Shown in pieces: positions 35,491-45,761 of a stretch of DNA of 64,000 nt. The stretch's first letter is position 1. Each line of letters starts with the position of its first letter. A program made the translations under genes and the position numbers. This stretch comes from Limnohabitans curvus (GTDB lineage: Bacteria; Pseudomonadota; Gammaproteobacteria; Burkholderiales; Burkholderiaceae_C): the NCBI RefSeq assembly GCF_003063475.1, contig NZ_NESP01000001.1, positions 744,001 to 808,000 on the forward strand, given 5' to 3'. A model generated the notes under the pieces. That model ran no database searches. It saw only the letters and a program-made list of their open reading frames with translations, and had not been told where the DNA came from.

Positions 35491-35506
35491 CGTGAATGTG
35501 CTTGAT

Positions 35507-36514
35507 TTACTCGTAGCCAAAGCTACGCACCCGCGCTGCATCGTCGGCCCAACCGGAGCGGACTTTGACCCACAGCTCTAAGAACACTTTGGCGTCGTAG
35601 AGTTTTTCCAACTCTGTGCGGGCCTCCATGCCCATGCGCTTCAAGCGCTCGCCTTTGTCGCCGATGACCATGGCTTTGTGGCCATCGCGCTCGACCACGA
35701 TGGTGGCGGCAATGCGCACCAAGCGTTTGACGCCTTTGGTCTTGCCCTTTTCTTCTTCGAACTTGTCGATCACGACGGTCGAGGTGTAGGGCAATTCGTC
35801 ACCGGTCAGGCGGAATAATTTTTCACGGACCATTTCGGCGGCCATGAATTTTTCGCTGCGGTCGGTCAGCTCGTCGGCGGCATACATCCAGGCTTGTTCG
35901 GGCAGGTATTTTTCGGCAATGCCCAAGAGGCGCTGCACGTCTTTGTCGTTCTTGGCCGACATGGGCACGATTTCGGCAAAGGGGTGACGGTCTTGCATAG
36001 ACTGCAGCCACAGCATGATTTCGGGACGGTTTTTCATCGTGTCAAGCTTGTTCGCCACCAAGATGGTGGGAATGCCAGGCGCGAGCAGCGACAACACTTT
36101 TTCGTCGGCAGGGGTAAAGCTACCGGCCTCGACCACCAAGAACACCACGTCCACATCGCCCACCGCGCCTTGCACGGCTTTGTTGAGGGATTTGTTCAAC
36201 GCGTTGCCGTGGATGGTTTGAAAACCAGGCGTGTCCACAAACACATATTGCGATGCGCCTTGGGTGTGCATGCCCGTGATGCGGTGGCGCGTGGTTTGCG
36301 CCTTGCGTGAGGTGATGCTGATTTTTTGACCGACCAAGGCATTGAGCAAGGTCGACTTGCCCACGTTGGGTTTGCCCACGATGGCAATCAGGCCACAGCG
36401 TTGGTCGGCAGGCGCCACCACCGCTTGGCTGGCCACGACACGGTTGCCTTTGCTGGCAGCCAGCATGGCGTCGATGTCTTGAAGGGATTGTTCGTTATTG
36501 GGAGGAGTAGCCAT
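35507..36514 (-). CDS. era: GTPase Era
   Basis: Era is an essential GTPase that binds the 3' end of 16S rRNA. The 335-residue protein has G1 [10 protein letters not shown]2 region TTRHRITG, G3 DTPGFQ, G4 NKLD and a C-terminal KH domain with [17 protein letters not shown]. About 35 residues precede G1, an extension compared with the E. coli protein. The first base of its start codon is shared with the rnc stop. Confidence 0.97.
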   Translation of the reverse strand: MATPPNNEQSLQDIDAMLAASKGNRVVASQAVVAPADQRCGLIAIVGKPNVGKSTLLNALVGQKISITSRKAQTTRHRITGMHTQGASQYVFVDTPGFQTIHGNALNKSLNKAVQGAVGDVDVVFLVVEAGSFTPADEKVLSLLAPGIPTILVANKLDTMKNRPEIMLWLQSMQDRHPFAEIVPMSAKNDKDVQRLLGIAEKYLPEQAWMYAADELTDRSEKFMAAEMVREKLFRLTGDELPYTSTVVIDKFEEEKGKTKGVKRLVRIAATIVVERDGHKAMVIGDKGERLKRMGMEARTELEKLYDAKVFLELWVKVRSGWADDAARVRSFGYE

Positions 36515-37239
36515 TATTTGAGCCCGTTGTCTTTAATCACTTGGAGCATGGCTGCTGCGGCGGCTTGCTCTCCTGCGCGGCGCGAGCCGCCAATGCCACG
36601 CTCGCAGCGGGCCAGTTCTGGAACTTCACATTCCACATCAAACGTTTGTTTGTGCGCCGCACCCAAGGTGCCGACCACACGGTAGATAGGCAGCTTGAAC
36701 TTACGCGCTTGCAGCCATTCTTGTAATTCAGTTTTGGCATCTTTGCCAACCGCTTGCATCTCGGGGTTGACCTCGACCTTGGAAAAAATGCGTTGTACCA
36801 ACGCATCTGCCACTTGGTAGCCCGCATCAAGGTACACCGCACCCAGCACAGCCTCTAGGGCATCGGCCAAGATGGAGGGGCGCTTTTGGCCACCCGAATT
36901 CATCTCGCCTTCGCCCAAGCGCAAGATGCCAGACAAGCCCAGCTCAACCGCCAAATGGTGCAATGTGTCTTGCTTGACCAAGTTGGCGCGCACACGCGAG
37001 AGGTCGCCTTCGGGCAAGGTGCCGAGCTGCTTGTAGAGCAGATTCGCCACAGCCAAGTTGAGCACCGAGTCGCCCAAGAACTCCAAGCGTTCGTAGTGGT
37101 CCGAGCTGAAACTGCGGTGGGTCAAGGCCTGCGTGAGCAACGCAGGGTTTTGAAAGGTGTACTCGAGACGCGCTTGGAGCGTCTCAAGGATTTGATGTTG
37201 AGACGGGCTGGGTCGGTCTGAACGTGCGCGTGATGTCAT
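36514..37239 (-). CDS. rnc: Ribonuclease III
   Basis: RNase III cuts double-stranded RNA, including the rRNA precursor. The 241-residue protein has the signature [13 protein letters not shown] and the second acidic site in [16 protein letters not shown], followed by a double-stranded-RNA-binding domain ([20 protein letters not shown]). The start MTSRARSD is set by an ATGA overlap with the lepB stop. The C-terminal Ala-rich helix (EQAAAAAML) is normal. Confidence 0.97.
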   Translation of the reverse strand: MTSRARSDRPSPSQHQILETLQARLEYTFQNPALLTQALTHRSFSSDHYERLEFLGDSVLNLAVANLLYKQLGTLPEGDLSRVRANLVKQDTLHHLAVELGLSGILRLGEGEMNSGGQKRPSILADALEAVLGAVYLDAGYQVADALVQRIFSKVEVNPEMQAVGKDAKTELQEWLQARKFKLPIYRVVGTLGAAHKQTFDVECEVPELARCERGIGGSRRAGEQAAAAAMLQVIKDNGLK

Positions 37240-38231
37240 TGAAATGCGCCGATGCGCGAGAGGCTGCCAAAGTTCATCCAAACAAAGAAGGCTTTGCCCA
37301 CGATGTTTTGCTCAGGCACAAATCCCCAGTAACGCGAGTCTTGGGAGTTATCACGGTTATCGCCCATCATGAAGAAATAACCTTCGGGCACCTTGCAGGT
37401 TATGCCTTCAATCGTATATGAGCAGTTTTCTTTGTGGGGAAAATCAAACAACGGATTTACTGCTCCCGTTCCATTTGGAAGGAGAAGTATTTGATGATTT
37501 TTCTTAACACTCATTTCATTTGATTTAGTCCCAACAGGCAGGACCTCTTCAAACTGAGGGATGTAGCTCATGCTCCCCTCTTCAAAGAAGTCCGCACGCG
37601 GTGCTTTGGTCACGGGCTGGCCGTTGATGGTGAGTTGCTTGTTGAGGTAAGCCACTTCGTCACCTGGCACGCCAATGACGCGCTTGATGTAGTCCAAGCT
37701 AGGCTTGGGTGGGTAGCGAAACACCATCACATCACCGCGCTGCACAGGGTTGCCATCGGTCAGCTTGGTATTGAGCACGGGCAGACGCACGCCGTAGTGA
37801 AACTTGTTGACCAAAATCAGGTCGCCCACATGCAAGGTGGGAATCATGGAGCCCGATGGGATTTTGAAGGGCTCAAATAGAAACGAACGCAACACAAACA
37901 CCACAGCGATGACGGGGAACAAGCCCGCTGTCCAGTCCAGCCACCAAGGCTGCATGTACAGACGCTCTTTGGCCTCAGTCACGTTCACATCGGTTTGGGT
38001 GATGCCTTGGGCATGCAACTCTGCCGTGCGCTTGTCAGCTTGGGCTTGTAGTGCTTCAACCGCGGCTTTGCGCTGAGGCAAGAAGTAAAACTGCTCAGCC
38101 AACCAGTAAATACCAGTGACAACGGTGGCCATGAACATGAGCAAGGCAAAGTTGCCTTCGATCATGCCCAGATACCAAAAACCGGCGTAGCCCACAAAGG
38201 CTGCCAGAACGAATGCGGTCAACGTAGCCAT
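37236..38231 (-). CDS. lepB: Signal peptidase I
   Basis: LepB removes signal peptides at the outer face of the inner membrane. The 331-residue protein has two N-terminal membrane regions, the catalytic Ser in IPSGSMIPTL, the general-base Lys in DYIKRVIGVPGDEV and the late MGDNRDNSQDSRYWG box. The codons for about residues 228-262, a surface insert of the periplasmic domain, lie in a sharply AT-rich patch (about 37441-37540, 36 G+C of 100). It overlaps lepA by one base and rnc by four. Confidence 0.96.
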   Translation of the reverse strand: MATLTAFVLAAFVGYAGFWYLGMIEGNFALLMFMATVVTGIYWLAEQFYFLPQRKAAVEALQAQADKRTAELHAQGITQTDVNVTEAKERLYMQPWWLDWTAGLFPVIAVVFVLRSFLFEPFKIPSGSMIPTLHVGDLILVNKFHYGVRLPVLNTKLTDGNPVQRGDVMVFRYPPKPSLDYIKRVIGVPGDEVAYLNKQLTINGQPVTKAPRADFFEEGSMSYIPQFEEVLPVGTKSNEMSVKKNHQILLLPNGTGAVNPLFDFPHKENCSYTIEGITCKVPEGYFFMMGDNRDNSQDSRYWGFVPEQNIVGKAFFVWMNFGSLSRIGAFQ

Positions 38232-40039
38232 TAATCCTCCACCTGCAAGATGGCCAAGAAGGCTTCTTGCGGAACTTCCACCGAACCAATTTGCTTCATG
38301 CGTTTCTTACCTGCTTTTTGCTTCTCAAGCAGCTTGCGTTTGCGGCTGATGTCGCCGCCGTAGCATTTTGCCAGCACGTTTTTGCGCAAAGCCTTGATGC
38401 TTTCGCGCGCAATGATGTTGGAGCCAATGGCGGCTTGAATCGCCACGTCAAACATTTGACGGCTGATGATTTCGCGCATCTTGGCCACCACAGCACGGCC
38501 ACGGTAAGTGGCTTGTGTGCGGTGCACGATGATGGACAAGGCATCGACCTTCTCGCCGTTCAACAAGATGTCGACCTTCACCACGTCAGACGCGCGGTAC
38601 TCTTTGAACTCATAGTCCATCGAGGCGTAGCCGCGTGAGACCGATTTGAGCTTGTCAAAGAAGTCGAGCACGATTTCGCCCAAGGGCATCTCGTACGTGA
38701 GCATCACCTGACGACCGTGATACGCCATGTTCATTTGCACGCCGCGCTTTTGGTTGGCCAGTGTCATCACCGCGCCCACATAGTCTTGCGGCATGTACAA
38801 GTGCACCGTCACAATGGGTTCGCGAATTTCGTGCAGCTTGCCTTGGTCGGGCATCTTGGATGGGTTTTCAACCATCACCACTTCGTCACCAGGCATGACC
38901 ACTTGGTAGACCACGCTTGGCGCGGTGGTGATCAGGTCTTGGTCAAACTCGCGCTCCAAACGCTCTTGCACGATTTCCATGTGCAACAGGCCTAGGAAGC
39001 CGCAACGGAAACCAAAGCCCAACGCTTGCGACACTTCAGGCTCGTATTGCAATGACGCATCGTTGAGCTTGAGCTTTTCCAGCGCATCGCGCAGGCCGTC
39101 GTATTGGTTGGCTTCGGTGGGGTACAAACCCGCGAACACTTGAGGCTGAATTTCTTTAAAACCAGGCAAGGCTTGTTCGGCTGGGCCTAAGTTATTGGGC
39201 AGTTTCTTTTCCAAGGTGATGGTGTCACCCACCTTGGCGGCTTGCAGCTCTTTGATGCCCGCAATGATGTAACCCACTTGACCGGCTTCGAGCGACTGAC
39301 GTGGCTCGTTGCCCGGGGTAAAAACGCCCAGGTTGTCGGCGTTGTAGACAGCCTCTGTGGCCATCATTTTGAAACGCTCGCCTTTGCCCAAACGGCCATC
39401 GACCACACGCACCAACATCACCACGCCCACGTAGCTGTCAAACCAGCTGTCGATGATCATGGCGCGCAGCGGCGCATTGGGGTTACCTTTGGGCGCGGGC
39501 ACTTTGGCGACCACGGCTTCTAAGATTTCGTCAATGCCCAAACCTGTTTTGGCTGAACATGGAATCGCGTCGGTGGCATCAATGCCAATGACGTCTTCAA
39601 TTTCTGCTTTCGCGTTCTCGGGATCGGCGTTGGGCAAATCCATTTTGTTGAGCACGGGCACCACTTCAACACCAAGGTCGAGTGCGGTGTAACAGTTAGC
39701 AACCGTTTGCGCTTCCACACCTTGTGAGGCATCGACCACCAGCAACGCACCTTCGCATGCAGAGAGTGAACGCGACACCTCATACGAGAAGTCCACGTGA
39801 CCCGGTGTGTCGATCAAATTCAGGTTGTAGACCTGACCGTCTTTCGCTTTGTATTGCAGCGCAGCGGTCTGTGCCTTGATAGTTATCCCACGTTCTTTTT
39901 CGATGTCCATCGAGTCGAGAACTTGCGCTTCCATGTCGCGCTCTTCAAGTCCTCCGCAACGCTGAATCAAACGATCTGCGAGCGTAGATTTGCCGTGATC
40001 GATGTGGGCAATGATTGAAAAGTTTCTGATGTTATTCAT
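38231..40039 (-). CDS. lepA: Elongation factor 4 (LepA)
   Basis: LepA is a translational GTPase that remodels stalled ribosomes. The 602-residue protein starts at [19 protein letters not shown], where G1 is found; a GTG four codons upstream is less likely. It has [14 protein letters not shown] and the LepA-specific C-terminal domain (ending [19 protein letters not shown]). It heads the leftward lepA-lepB-rnc-era-recO-pdxJ-acpS-nagZ series, only about 45 bp from the terminator of the upstream stretch. Confidence 0.98.
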   Translation of the reverse strand: MNNIRNFSIIAHIDHGKSTLADRLIQRCGGLEERDMEAQVLDSMDIEKERGITIKAQTAALQYKAKDGQVYNLNLIDTPGHVDFSYEVSRSLSACEGALLVVDASQGVEAQTVANCYTALDLGVEVVPVLNKMDLPNADPENAKAEIEDVIGIDATDAIPCSAKTGLGIDEILEAVVAKVPAPKGNPNAPLRAMIIDSWFDSYVGVVMLVRVVDGRLGKGERFKMMATEAVYNADNLGVFTPGNEPRQSLEAGQVGYIIAGIKELQAAKVGDTITLEKKLPNNLGPAEQALPGFKEIQPQVFAGLYPTEANQYDGLRDALEKLKLNDASLQYEPEVSQALGFGFRCGFLGLLHMEIVQERLEREFDQDLITTAPSVVYQVVMPGDEVVMVENPSKMPDQGKLHEIREPIVTVHLYMPQDYVGAVMTLANQKRGVQMNMAYHGRQVMLTYEMPLGEIVLDFFDKLKSVSRGYASMDYEFKEYRASDVVKVDILLNGEKVDALSIIVHRTQATYRGRAVVAKMREIISRQMFDVAIQAAIGSNIIARESIKALRKNVLAKCYGGDISRKRKLLEKQKAGKKRMKQIGSVEVPQEAFLAILQVED

Positions 40040-40084
40040 CAACGGGGACACTTAAGTGATTGAATTCAAAGGGAGAGCGCCATG

Positions 40085-40115
40085 AAAAAAGGGCGCGTCA
40101 TGTGCTGACGCGCCC
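40085..40115 (-). terminator. Leftward rho-independent terminator before lepA
   Basis: Perfect 10-bp stem GGGCGCGTCA/TGACGCGCCC with a 5-base loop, followed leftward by six T (read from the minus strand). It ends any transcript coming from the protease gene or from the noncoding stretch. Confidence 0.9.
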
Positions 40116-40497
40116 AGAACCAACAAGCAATGGCAACTGCATAAGTTGGGAGTTCATTGTAGGCAAAAACCCGGATTTGCACAGCGGTCTCAACACGACC
40201 GAGGCCTCGTTGCGGGTTCGCAACATGAATTTATCCACAACTTATTAACATTTTGACATAGAGGTTTTGGGACAACTTGTGGGTGATCTGTGGATCACCT
40301 GTGGAGTCAGTCAACCAATCCCGTATCGTGGAGTTTTGGGCTTGCGATATATCGCAAAAACGCATTCAGCCCCTCAATTCTATACAAAAAGGGCTTGAAC
40401 ACTTTATTTAAGTTAGCGAGTACCAACTTAAAAACTATTTTTAGGGTCTCAAAAATATTTTGAGAATCACCCTGATTCCCGACTTTGGCCTAGGGGT
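40116..40497 (-). other. Hairpin-rich noncoding stretch, possible small RNA or regulatory site
   Basis: No credible coding frame is present in these 382 bp. It holds GTTGCG-GGTT-CGCAAC (40209-40224), GGTGATC-TGTG-GATCACC (40282-40299) and the 16-bp palindrome TTGCGATATATCGCAA (40342-40357). It also holds CTCAAAA-ATA-TTTTGAG within AGGGT...ACCCT (40442-40472) just after the protease stop. DnaA-box-like motifs lie at 40231-40308. A leftward RNA from about 40440 would end at the canonical terminator at 40085-40115. Confidence 0.45.
40231..40308. promoter_or_regulatory. Cluster of DnaA-box-like motifs
   Basis: TTATCCACA (40231-40239) matches the DnaA-box consensus exactly. On the other strand TGTGGATCA (40289-40297) matches 8 of 9, and TGTGGGTGA (40278-40286) 7 of 9. 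A weaker copy is TGTGGAGTC (40300-40308). They fall within 78 bp of an AT-rich intergenic stretch. No dnaA, rpmH or gyrB is nearby, so this is not taken as oriC. Confidence 0.35.
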
Positions 40498-41979
40498 TTA
40501 ACGCACGGGTCGAATCACTGTGTATTGCGCCCATTCGCCACGGCGAATCAAAAGGCTCACAGGTTTGCTCCGATCCAACTTGGCGGTCAGGGCTTCGAGG
40601 GTCTGCACATTGGGCGTTTCGATGTTGGCCAAGGCCAAAATCACGTCGCCCTCTTGAATGCCAGCACGCGAAGCAGGTTCGGCCACGGCATCCACACGCA
40701 CGCCGCCGCGCAATTTGAGTTCTTTTTTCTGCGCATCGGAGAGTTCGCTCACCGTCAAACCCAGCACCTTGGTCACGGTGCCCGCCTGCGGCTTTTCTGC
40801 GGCTGCGGCTTTCTTCACGGGTTTGTCGGCTTCAAACTCACCCACGGTGATCTGCATGTCTTTCGCACTGCCGCGTCGCCACACTTGAATGGCGCTGCGG
40901 GTGCCTGGCTTGGTGTTGCCCACCATGCGTGGCAAGTCGCTCGACTTGTCGATGGTCTTGCCTTCGAACTTCAAGATGATGTCACCCGGCTCCAAGCCTG
41001 CTTTCTCGGCGGGCGAGCCTTGCTCGACACCGCGCACCAACGCACCCTGCGTTTTGGACAAGCCAAGGGATTCAGCGACATCTTTGCTCACTTGGTCAAT
41101 CTGCACGCCCAAGCGGCCACGCTGCACTTTGCCAGTGGCACGCAGCTGTTCGCTCACACGCACCGCTTCATCAATCGGAATGGCAAACGAGATGCCCATG
41201 AAACCACCCGAGCGCGAATAGATTTGGCTGTTGATGCCCACCACCTCACCGCGCATGTTGATGAGCGGGCCGCCTGAGTTGCCGGGGTTGATGGCCACAT
41301 CGGTTTGGATGAATGACAAGTAGTCGCCCGTGTCGCGCTGCTTGGCACTGACAATGCCGGCGGTGACGGTGTTTTCCAAACCAAAGGGTGAGCCAATGGC
41401 CATCACCCACTCACCCACTTTGAGACGGCTCACATCGCCAATCTTCACAGCGGGAAGGCCTGTGGCCTCGATCTTCACCACGGCCACGTCTGTGCGCTTG
41501 TCCATGCCCACGATGCGTGCTTTGAATTCACGCTTATCAGGCAGCGTGACCAACACCTGGTCTGCTCCCTCCACGACGTGCGCATTGGTCATGACGTAGC
41601 CATCAGCCGACAAGATAAAGCCCGAGCCCACACCTTTGGGTTGCGCCTCTTCGGGCTGGCCACGGTTGGGGCGCTGTTGACGCGGTCCGTTGGGCGTATT
41701 GGGTGTCGGCATGGGCACACCAAAGAAGCGGCGGAAGAACTCTTGCATTTCTGCGTCCTGATCGCTGCTCTGCACATCACGCGGTGCGGCTTTCTCCATC
41801 GTGCGGATGTTCACCACCGAAGGGCCCACCTGCTCGACCAACTCGGTGAAGTCTGGCAAGCCACGCACCCCTTGCGCACTCACGGGCTGTACCAGCGCCA
41901 TGCTCAAGCCTGCGCCCCACAACGAGGCGCACAACAAACCAACAGAGACAGAACGCTTGAACGCGAATGGACGTGCCAT
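40498..41979 (-). CDS. degP: DegP/DegQ-type periplasmic serine protease (MucD-like)
   Basis: This HtrA-family protease degrades or refolds damaged envelope proteins. The 493-residue precursor has a signal peptide ending VSAQG. The catalytic triad is in TNAHVVEG (His), KRTDVAVVKI (Asp) and INPGNSGGPL (Ser), and two PDZ domains follow (about 280-375 and 405-490). A Q/N/P-rich segment after residue 85 (NGPRQQRPNRGQPEE) is the LA-loop region. In relatives it follows rpoE-rseA-rseB; here a small membrane-protein gene is directly upstream. Confidence 0.95.
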   Translation of the reverse strand: MARPFAFKRSVSVGLLCASLWGAGLSMALVQPVSAQGVRGLPDFTELVEQVGPSVVNIRTMEKAAPRDVQSSDQDAEMQEFFRRFFGVPMPTPNTPNGPRQQRPNRGQPEEAQPKGVGSGFILSADGYVMTNAHVVEGADQVLVTLPDKREFKARIVGMDKRTDVAVVKIEATGLPAVKIGDVSRLKVGEWVMAIGSPFGLENTVTAGIVSAKQRDTGDYLSFIQTDVAINPGNSGGPLINMRGEVVGINSQIYSRSGGFMGISFAIPIDEAVRVSEQLRATGKVQRGRLGVQIDQVSKDVAESLGLSKTQGALVRGVEQGSPAEKAGLEPGDIILKFEGKTIDKSSDLPRMVGNTKPGTRSAIQVWRRGSAKDMQITVGEFEADKPVKKAAAAEKPQAGTVTKVLGLTVSELSDAQKKELKLRGGVRVDAVAEPASRAGIQEGDVILALANIETPNVQTLEALTAKLDRSKPVSLLIRRGEWAQYTVIRPVR

Positions 41980-41993
41980 GATTTTTTCCCTAA

Positions 41994-42428
41994 CTACATT
42001 TCAAAGCGCTGGTACACAGCGCGACGCAAATCTTGCCAGCGGGCGTTTGACTGCTGAGCTTCTAACCAAAGCCAAGTTGGCGATGCTTGAAGTGTGTCAG
42101 ATGCGGGCTGCCAGCGCAAAAGCAAGGCCTGCTGCATATCGCAAGCCACGTGCACCTCCCCCAACGCATCGTCAAGCGCGTCACCGCGACCATGCAAGCA
42201 CCAGACTTGACCATTCCAACTCAAAGTCCCGGTGAACTGCAACGATTTCCAACCCCACACCGAGGCCAGCACCACACACAAGCCGCTCAAAGCCATGGCG
42301 ACGCTGAAGGGCTGTTGGTACGACCAAGCCCCCAAGACAGCCAACGCGCCAACAAGCAATCCCACAAAACAGGTACGCTGAAAAGCACAACGCCCCACCG
42401 GATACGAGACCGATGGGGCGTTGTGCAT
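41994..42428 (-). CDS. Small membrane protein of unknown function between fabF and the protease
   Basis: The 144-residue protein has two adjacent membrane segments (CFVGLLVGALAVLGAWSY and VAMALSGLCVVLASVWGW). A soluble part with several Trp follows and ends LRRAVYQRFEM. The architecture is like YgfX/CptA-type proteins. It is 10 bp from fabF and 14 bp from the protease gene, so it links both in one leftward transcript. No function is known. Confidence 0.7.
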   Translation of the reverse strand: MHNAPSVSYPVGRCAFQRTCFVGLLVGALAVLGAWSYQQPFSVAMALSGLCVVLASVWGWKSLQFTGTLSWNGQVWCLHGRGDALDDALGEVHVACDMQQALLLRWQPASDTLQASPTWLWLEAQQSNARWQDLRRAVYQRFEM

Positions 42429-42438
42429 GGCGAAAACC

Positions 42439-43683
42439 TTAGATGCGTTTGAAAACTAACGCGCCGTTGGTGCCGCCAAATCCGAAGTTGTTTTTCAGAG
42501 CGACATCAATCTTCATATCGCGTGCGGTGTTGGCGCAGTAGTCCAAGTCGCACTCGGGGTCTTGGTTGAAGATGTTGATGGTGGGCGGGCTCTTTTGGTG
42601 GTGGATGGCCAACACCGTGAACACGCTTTCAATACCGCCAGCGCCGCCCAGCAAGTGACCGGTCATCGACTTGGTGGAGTTCACCACAGTCTTCTTGGCG
42701 TGATCGCCCAAAGCCGCTTTGATGGCGTTGGTTTCGTTGATGTCACCCAGCGGGGTGGACGTGCCATGCGCGTTCAAGTAATCGACTTGATCGGCGTTGA
42801 CACCTGCGTTGCGCAACGCACTGAGCATGGCGCGGCGTGGGCCGTCCATATTGGGCGCAGTCATGTGGCCAGCGTCGGCGCTCAAGCCATAGCCACCTAA
42901 CTCTGCATAAATCTTGGCACCGCGTGCTTTGGCATGTTCGTACTCTTCGAGCACCAACACACCCGCACCTTCGCCCAAAACGAAACCATCGCGGTCGCGG
43001 TCCCAAGGACGCGAGGCGGTCGCGGGATCGTCGTTGCGTGTCGACAGTGCGCGCATGGAGGCAAAGCCACCCACGCCCAAAGGCGACATACAGCACTCGG
43101 AGCCGCCTGCAATCATCACGTCGGCATCGCCGTACTCAATGTGACGACCGGCTTCGCCGATGCTGTGCAAACCTGTTGTGCACGCTGTGACCACGGCCAA
43201 GTTAGGGCCCTTAAAGCCGTAACGCATGGACACGTGACCAGAAATCATGTTGATGATGGACGCTGGCACGAAGAACGGCGAAATGCGACGTGGGCCTTTG
43301 GCCAACAGTTCGCTGTGCATGTCTTCGATCAGCGGCAAGCCGCCAATGCCAGAGCCGATCACGACGCCAATACGCGTCGCCTCTTCTTCGCTCAGAGCTT
43401 CGCCTGTGGCCAAGCCTGAGTCTTGAACCGCTTGCATCGCAGCCGCGATGCCGTAATGAATGAACTTGTCCATGGCACGCGCCTCTTTCGGGGCGATGTA
43501 TTGGTCAAGGTCTAAATCTTTCACTTCACCAGCGAAATGGCAGTTGATTGCAGACGCATCAAAACGAGTGATGTTTGCAATGCCAGATTTACCAGCTAAA
43601 AGATTGGCCCAAGCGTCAGCCACCGTGTTACCCACGGGGCTGATACAACCTAGGCCGGTCACGACGACGCGACGACGGCTCAT
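42439..43683 (-). CDS. fabF: 3-oxoacyl-[ACP] synthase II
   Basis: FabF elongates acyl-ACP chains by condensation with malonyl-ACP. The 414-residue thiolase-fold enzyme has the active Cys in [15 protein letters not shown] and the two catalytic His in [12 protein letters not shown] and [12 protein letters not shown]. It begins [19 protein letters not shown]. It follows acpP by 16 bp, the classic acpP-fabF order. Confidence 0.98.
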   Translation of the reverse strand: MSRRRVVVTGLGCISPVGNTVADAWANLLAGKSGIANITRFDASAINCHFAGEVKDLDLDQYIAPKEARAMDKFIHYGIAAAMQAVQDSGLATGEALSEEEATRIGVVIGSGIGGLPLIEDMHSELLAKGPRRISPFFVPASIINMISGHVSMRYGFKGPNLAVVTACTTGLHSIGEAGRHIEYGDADVMIAGGSECCMSPLGVGGFASMRALSTRNDDPATASRPWDRDRDGFVLGEGAGVLVLEEYEHAKARGAKIYAELGGYGLSADAGHMTAPNMDGPRRAMLSALRNAGVNADQVDYLNAHGTSTPLGDINETNAIKAALGDHAKKTVVNSTKSMTGHLLGGAGGIESVFTVLAIHHQKSPPTINIFNQDPECDLDYCANTARDMKIDVALKNNFGFGGTNGALVFKRI

Positions 43684-43699
43684 GCGGTGTTCCTAGTAG

Positions 43700-43948
<249 letters not shown>

Positions 43949-44032
43949 CTAAGGGTTGTGAATAAGACCGCTATTTTAACCGGACGGACTGACCGTATTG
44001 ATTCTGTTTGGCTTCTTTGTCAATTCATGGCT

Positions 44033-44776
44033 TTAAGCCATGAACATGCCGCCGTTGACGTGCAACTCTTGACCCGTCACATAACTGGCGTGTGCGCCAG
44101 CCAAATAGGCCACGGCGTGTGCAATGTCAGCAGGTTTGCCGAGGTGTCCCAGCGGGATTTGGCCCAGCAAGGCTTTTTGTTGTTCTTCAGGCAACGAAGC
44201 CGTCATGTCGGTTTCGATGAAGCCTGGGGCCACGCAGTTGACCGTGATGCCACGGCTGCCCAACTCGCGCGCCAAGGCGCGGGTCATGCCTGCCACACCG
44301 GCCTTGGCCGCTGCATAGTTGGCTTGACCGGGGTTGCCCGATGCGCCCACCACGCTGGTGATGCTGATGATGCGGCCATAGCGCTGCTTCATCATGGGGC
44401 GAATCACGGCGCGTGACACGCGGAACACGGCCTTGAGGTTGGTGTCGAGCACGGCATCCCAATCGTCATCCTTCATGCGCATGGCCAAGGTGTCGCGGGT
44501 GATACCGGCGTTGTTCACCAACACGTGCAAAGCGCCGTGGTCTTTGGTGATTTGATCAATCAAAGCTTCGACAGCAGCGCCGTCGTTCACATTCAAATTC
44601 GCACCGCGGCAGCCTGCGTGGGCAGACAAAGCTTGGGTGATTTTGGCTGCGCCGTCATCTGACGTGGCTGTACCGATGACCAAATAGCCTTGTTGGGCCA
44701 ACTCTTGGGCAATGGAAGCACCGATGCCGCGCGAAGCGCCCGTCACCAAGGCAATGTGTTGTTTGTTCTCGCTCAT
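44033..44776 (-). CDS. fabG: 3-oxoacyl-[ACP] reductase
   Basis: FabG reduces 3-oxoacyl-ACP with NADPH. The 247-residue short-chain dehydrogenase has the nucleotide motif VTGASRGIGASIA, NNAGITRD, the catalytic Ser in SVVGASGNPG and YAAAKAG with Tyr and Lys. It follows fabD by 15 bp in the fab operon. Confidence 0.97.
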   Translation of the reverse strand: MSENKQHIALVTGASRGIGASIAQELAQQGYLVIGTATSDDGAAKITQALSAHAGCRGANLNVNDGAAVEALIDQITKDHGALHVLVNNAGITRDTLAMRMKDDDWDAVLDTNLKAVFRVSRAVIRPMMKQRYGRIISITSVVGASGNPGQANYAAAKAGVAGMTRALARELGSRGITVNCVAPGFIETDMTASLPEEQQKALLGQIPLGHLGKPADIAHAVAYLAGAHASYVTGQELHVNGGMFMA

Positions 44777-44791
44777 GTTCTTCTCTTGTGA

Positions 44792-45745
44792 TTAAGCCAG
44801 CGCAGTTTTGACTTCAGCCAAGCTGGCGGGGTCAAACAAAGGCAAGCCAGTTAAATCGGCATCAATGCGCTTGACCATGCCGGCCAAAACTTTGCCCGGG
44901 CCACATTCGACCAAGGTGGTCACGCCGCGCGCCTTGATGGCTGCCACGCACTCAACCCAACGCACGGGGCCAAAAGCTTGGCGGTACAACGCGTCGCGGA
45001 TGCGGTCGGCATCGGTTTCTACCGTTACGTCAATGTTGTTCACCACGGGGATTTGCGCTGCGGCAAATGAAGTAGCTGCTAATTTTTCTTTCAGACGCTC
45101 GGCTGCTGGCTTCATCAAGCTGGAATGGAAAGGTGCAGACACAGGCAAAGGCAAAGCGCGCTTGGCACCGTTGGCTTTGAGCACTTCACATGCTTTTTCA
45201 ACAGCGGCTTTGCTGCCAGCAATCACGGTTTGGCCGGGATCGTTGAAGTTCACGGCCTCGACCACTTCGGCAGAACCGGCGCCAAAGGTGGCTTGCGCTT
45301 CAGCGCAGCCCGCAATCACTTTGTCGGCAGGCAAGCCCAAAATGGCAGCCATCGCACCTGTACCCACAGGCACAGCTTCTTGCATGGCTTGCGCGCGGAA
45401 GCGCACCAGCGGGGCAGCTTGCGCCAGCGTCAACACGCCAGACGCGACCAAAGCTGAGTATTCGCCCAAAGAGTGGCCAGCCACCACGCTTGGCACAGCG
45501 CCACCTTCAGCCAACCAAGCACGATAAGCCGCCACGGCAGATACCAACATCACGGGTTGTGTGTTGGTGGTCAAGCCCAAAGCTTCTTTAGGACCTTCAT
45601 GGATGAGCTTGGCAATGTCTTTGCCCATGGCGTCAGACGCCTCGGCCAAAGTTTGCGCCACCACAGGGTTGTCACCCCAAGCGTCGAGCATGCCGACCGA
45701 TTGAGAGCCTTGACCTGGAAATACAAAAGCAAATGAAGTCATCAC
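44792..45745 (-). CDS. fabD: Malonyl-CoA:ACP transacylase
   Basis: FabD loads malonyl groups onto ACP. The 317-residue protein has FVFPGQGSQSVGM, the active Ser in VAGHSLGEYSALVASG, the Arg-containing RFRAQAMQEAVP and the His in APFHSSLMKPA. A second Met immediately follows the first, so the true start may be at 45742. It is 16 bp after fabH. Confidence 0.97.
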   Translation of the reverse strand: MMTSFAFVFPGQGSQSVGMLDAWGDNPVVAQTLAEASDAMGKDIAKLIHEGPKEALGLTTNTQPVMLVSAVAAYRAWLAEGGAVPSVVAGHSLGEYSALVASGVLTLAQAAPLVRFRAQAMQEAVPVGTGAMAAILGLPADKVIAGCAEAQATFGAGSAEVVEAVNFNDPGQTVIAGSKAAVEKACEVLKANGAKRALPLPVSAPFHSSLMKPAAERLKEKLAATSFAAAQIPVVNNIDVTVETDADRIRDALYRQAFGPVRWVECVAAIKARGVTTLVECGPGKVLAGMVKRIDADLTGLPLFDPASLAEVKTALA

Positions 45746-45761
45746 GTATCCGGAAAATTTG

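Noticed and set aside
40200..40310. DnaA boxes as a replication origin
   Set aside because: No dnaA, dnaN, rpmH, gyrB or parAB nearby and only one exact box. A regulatory or titration site is more likely.
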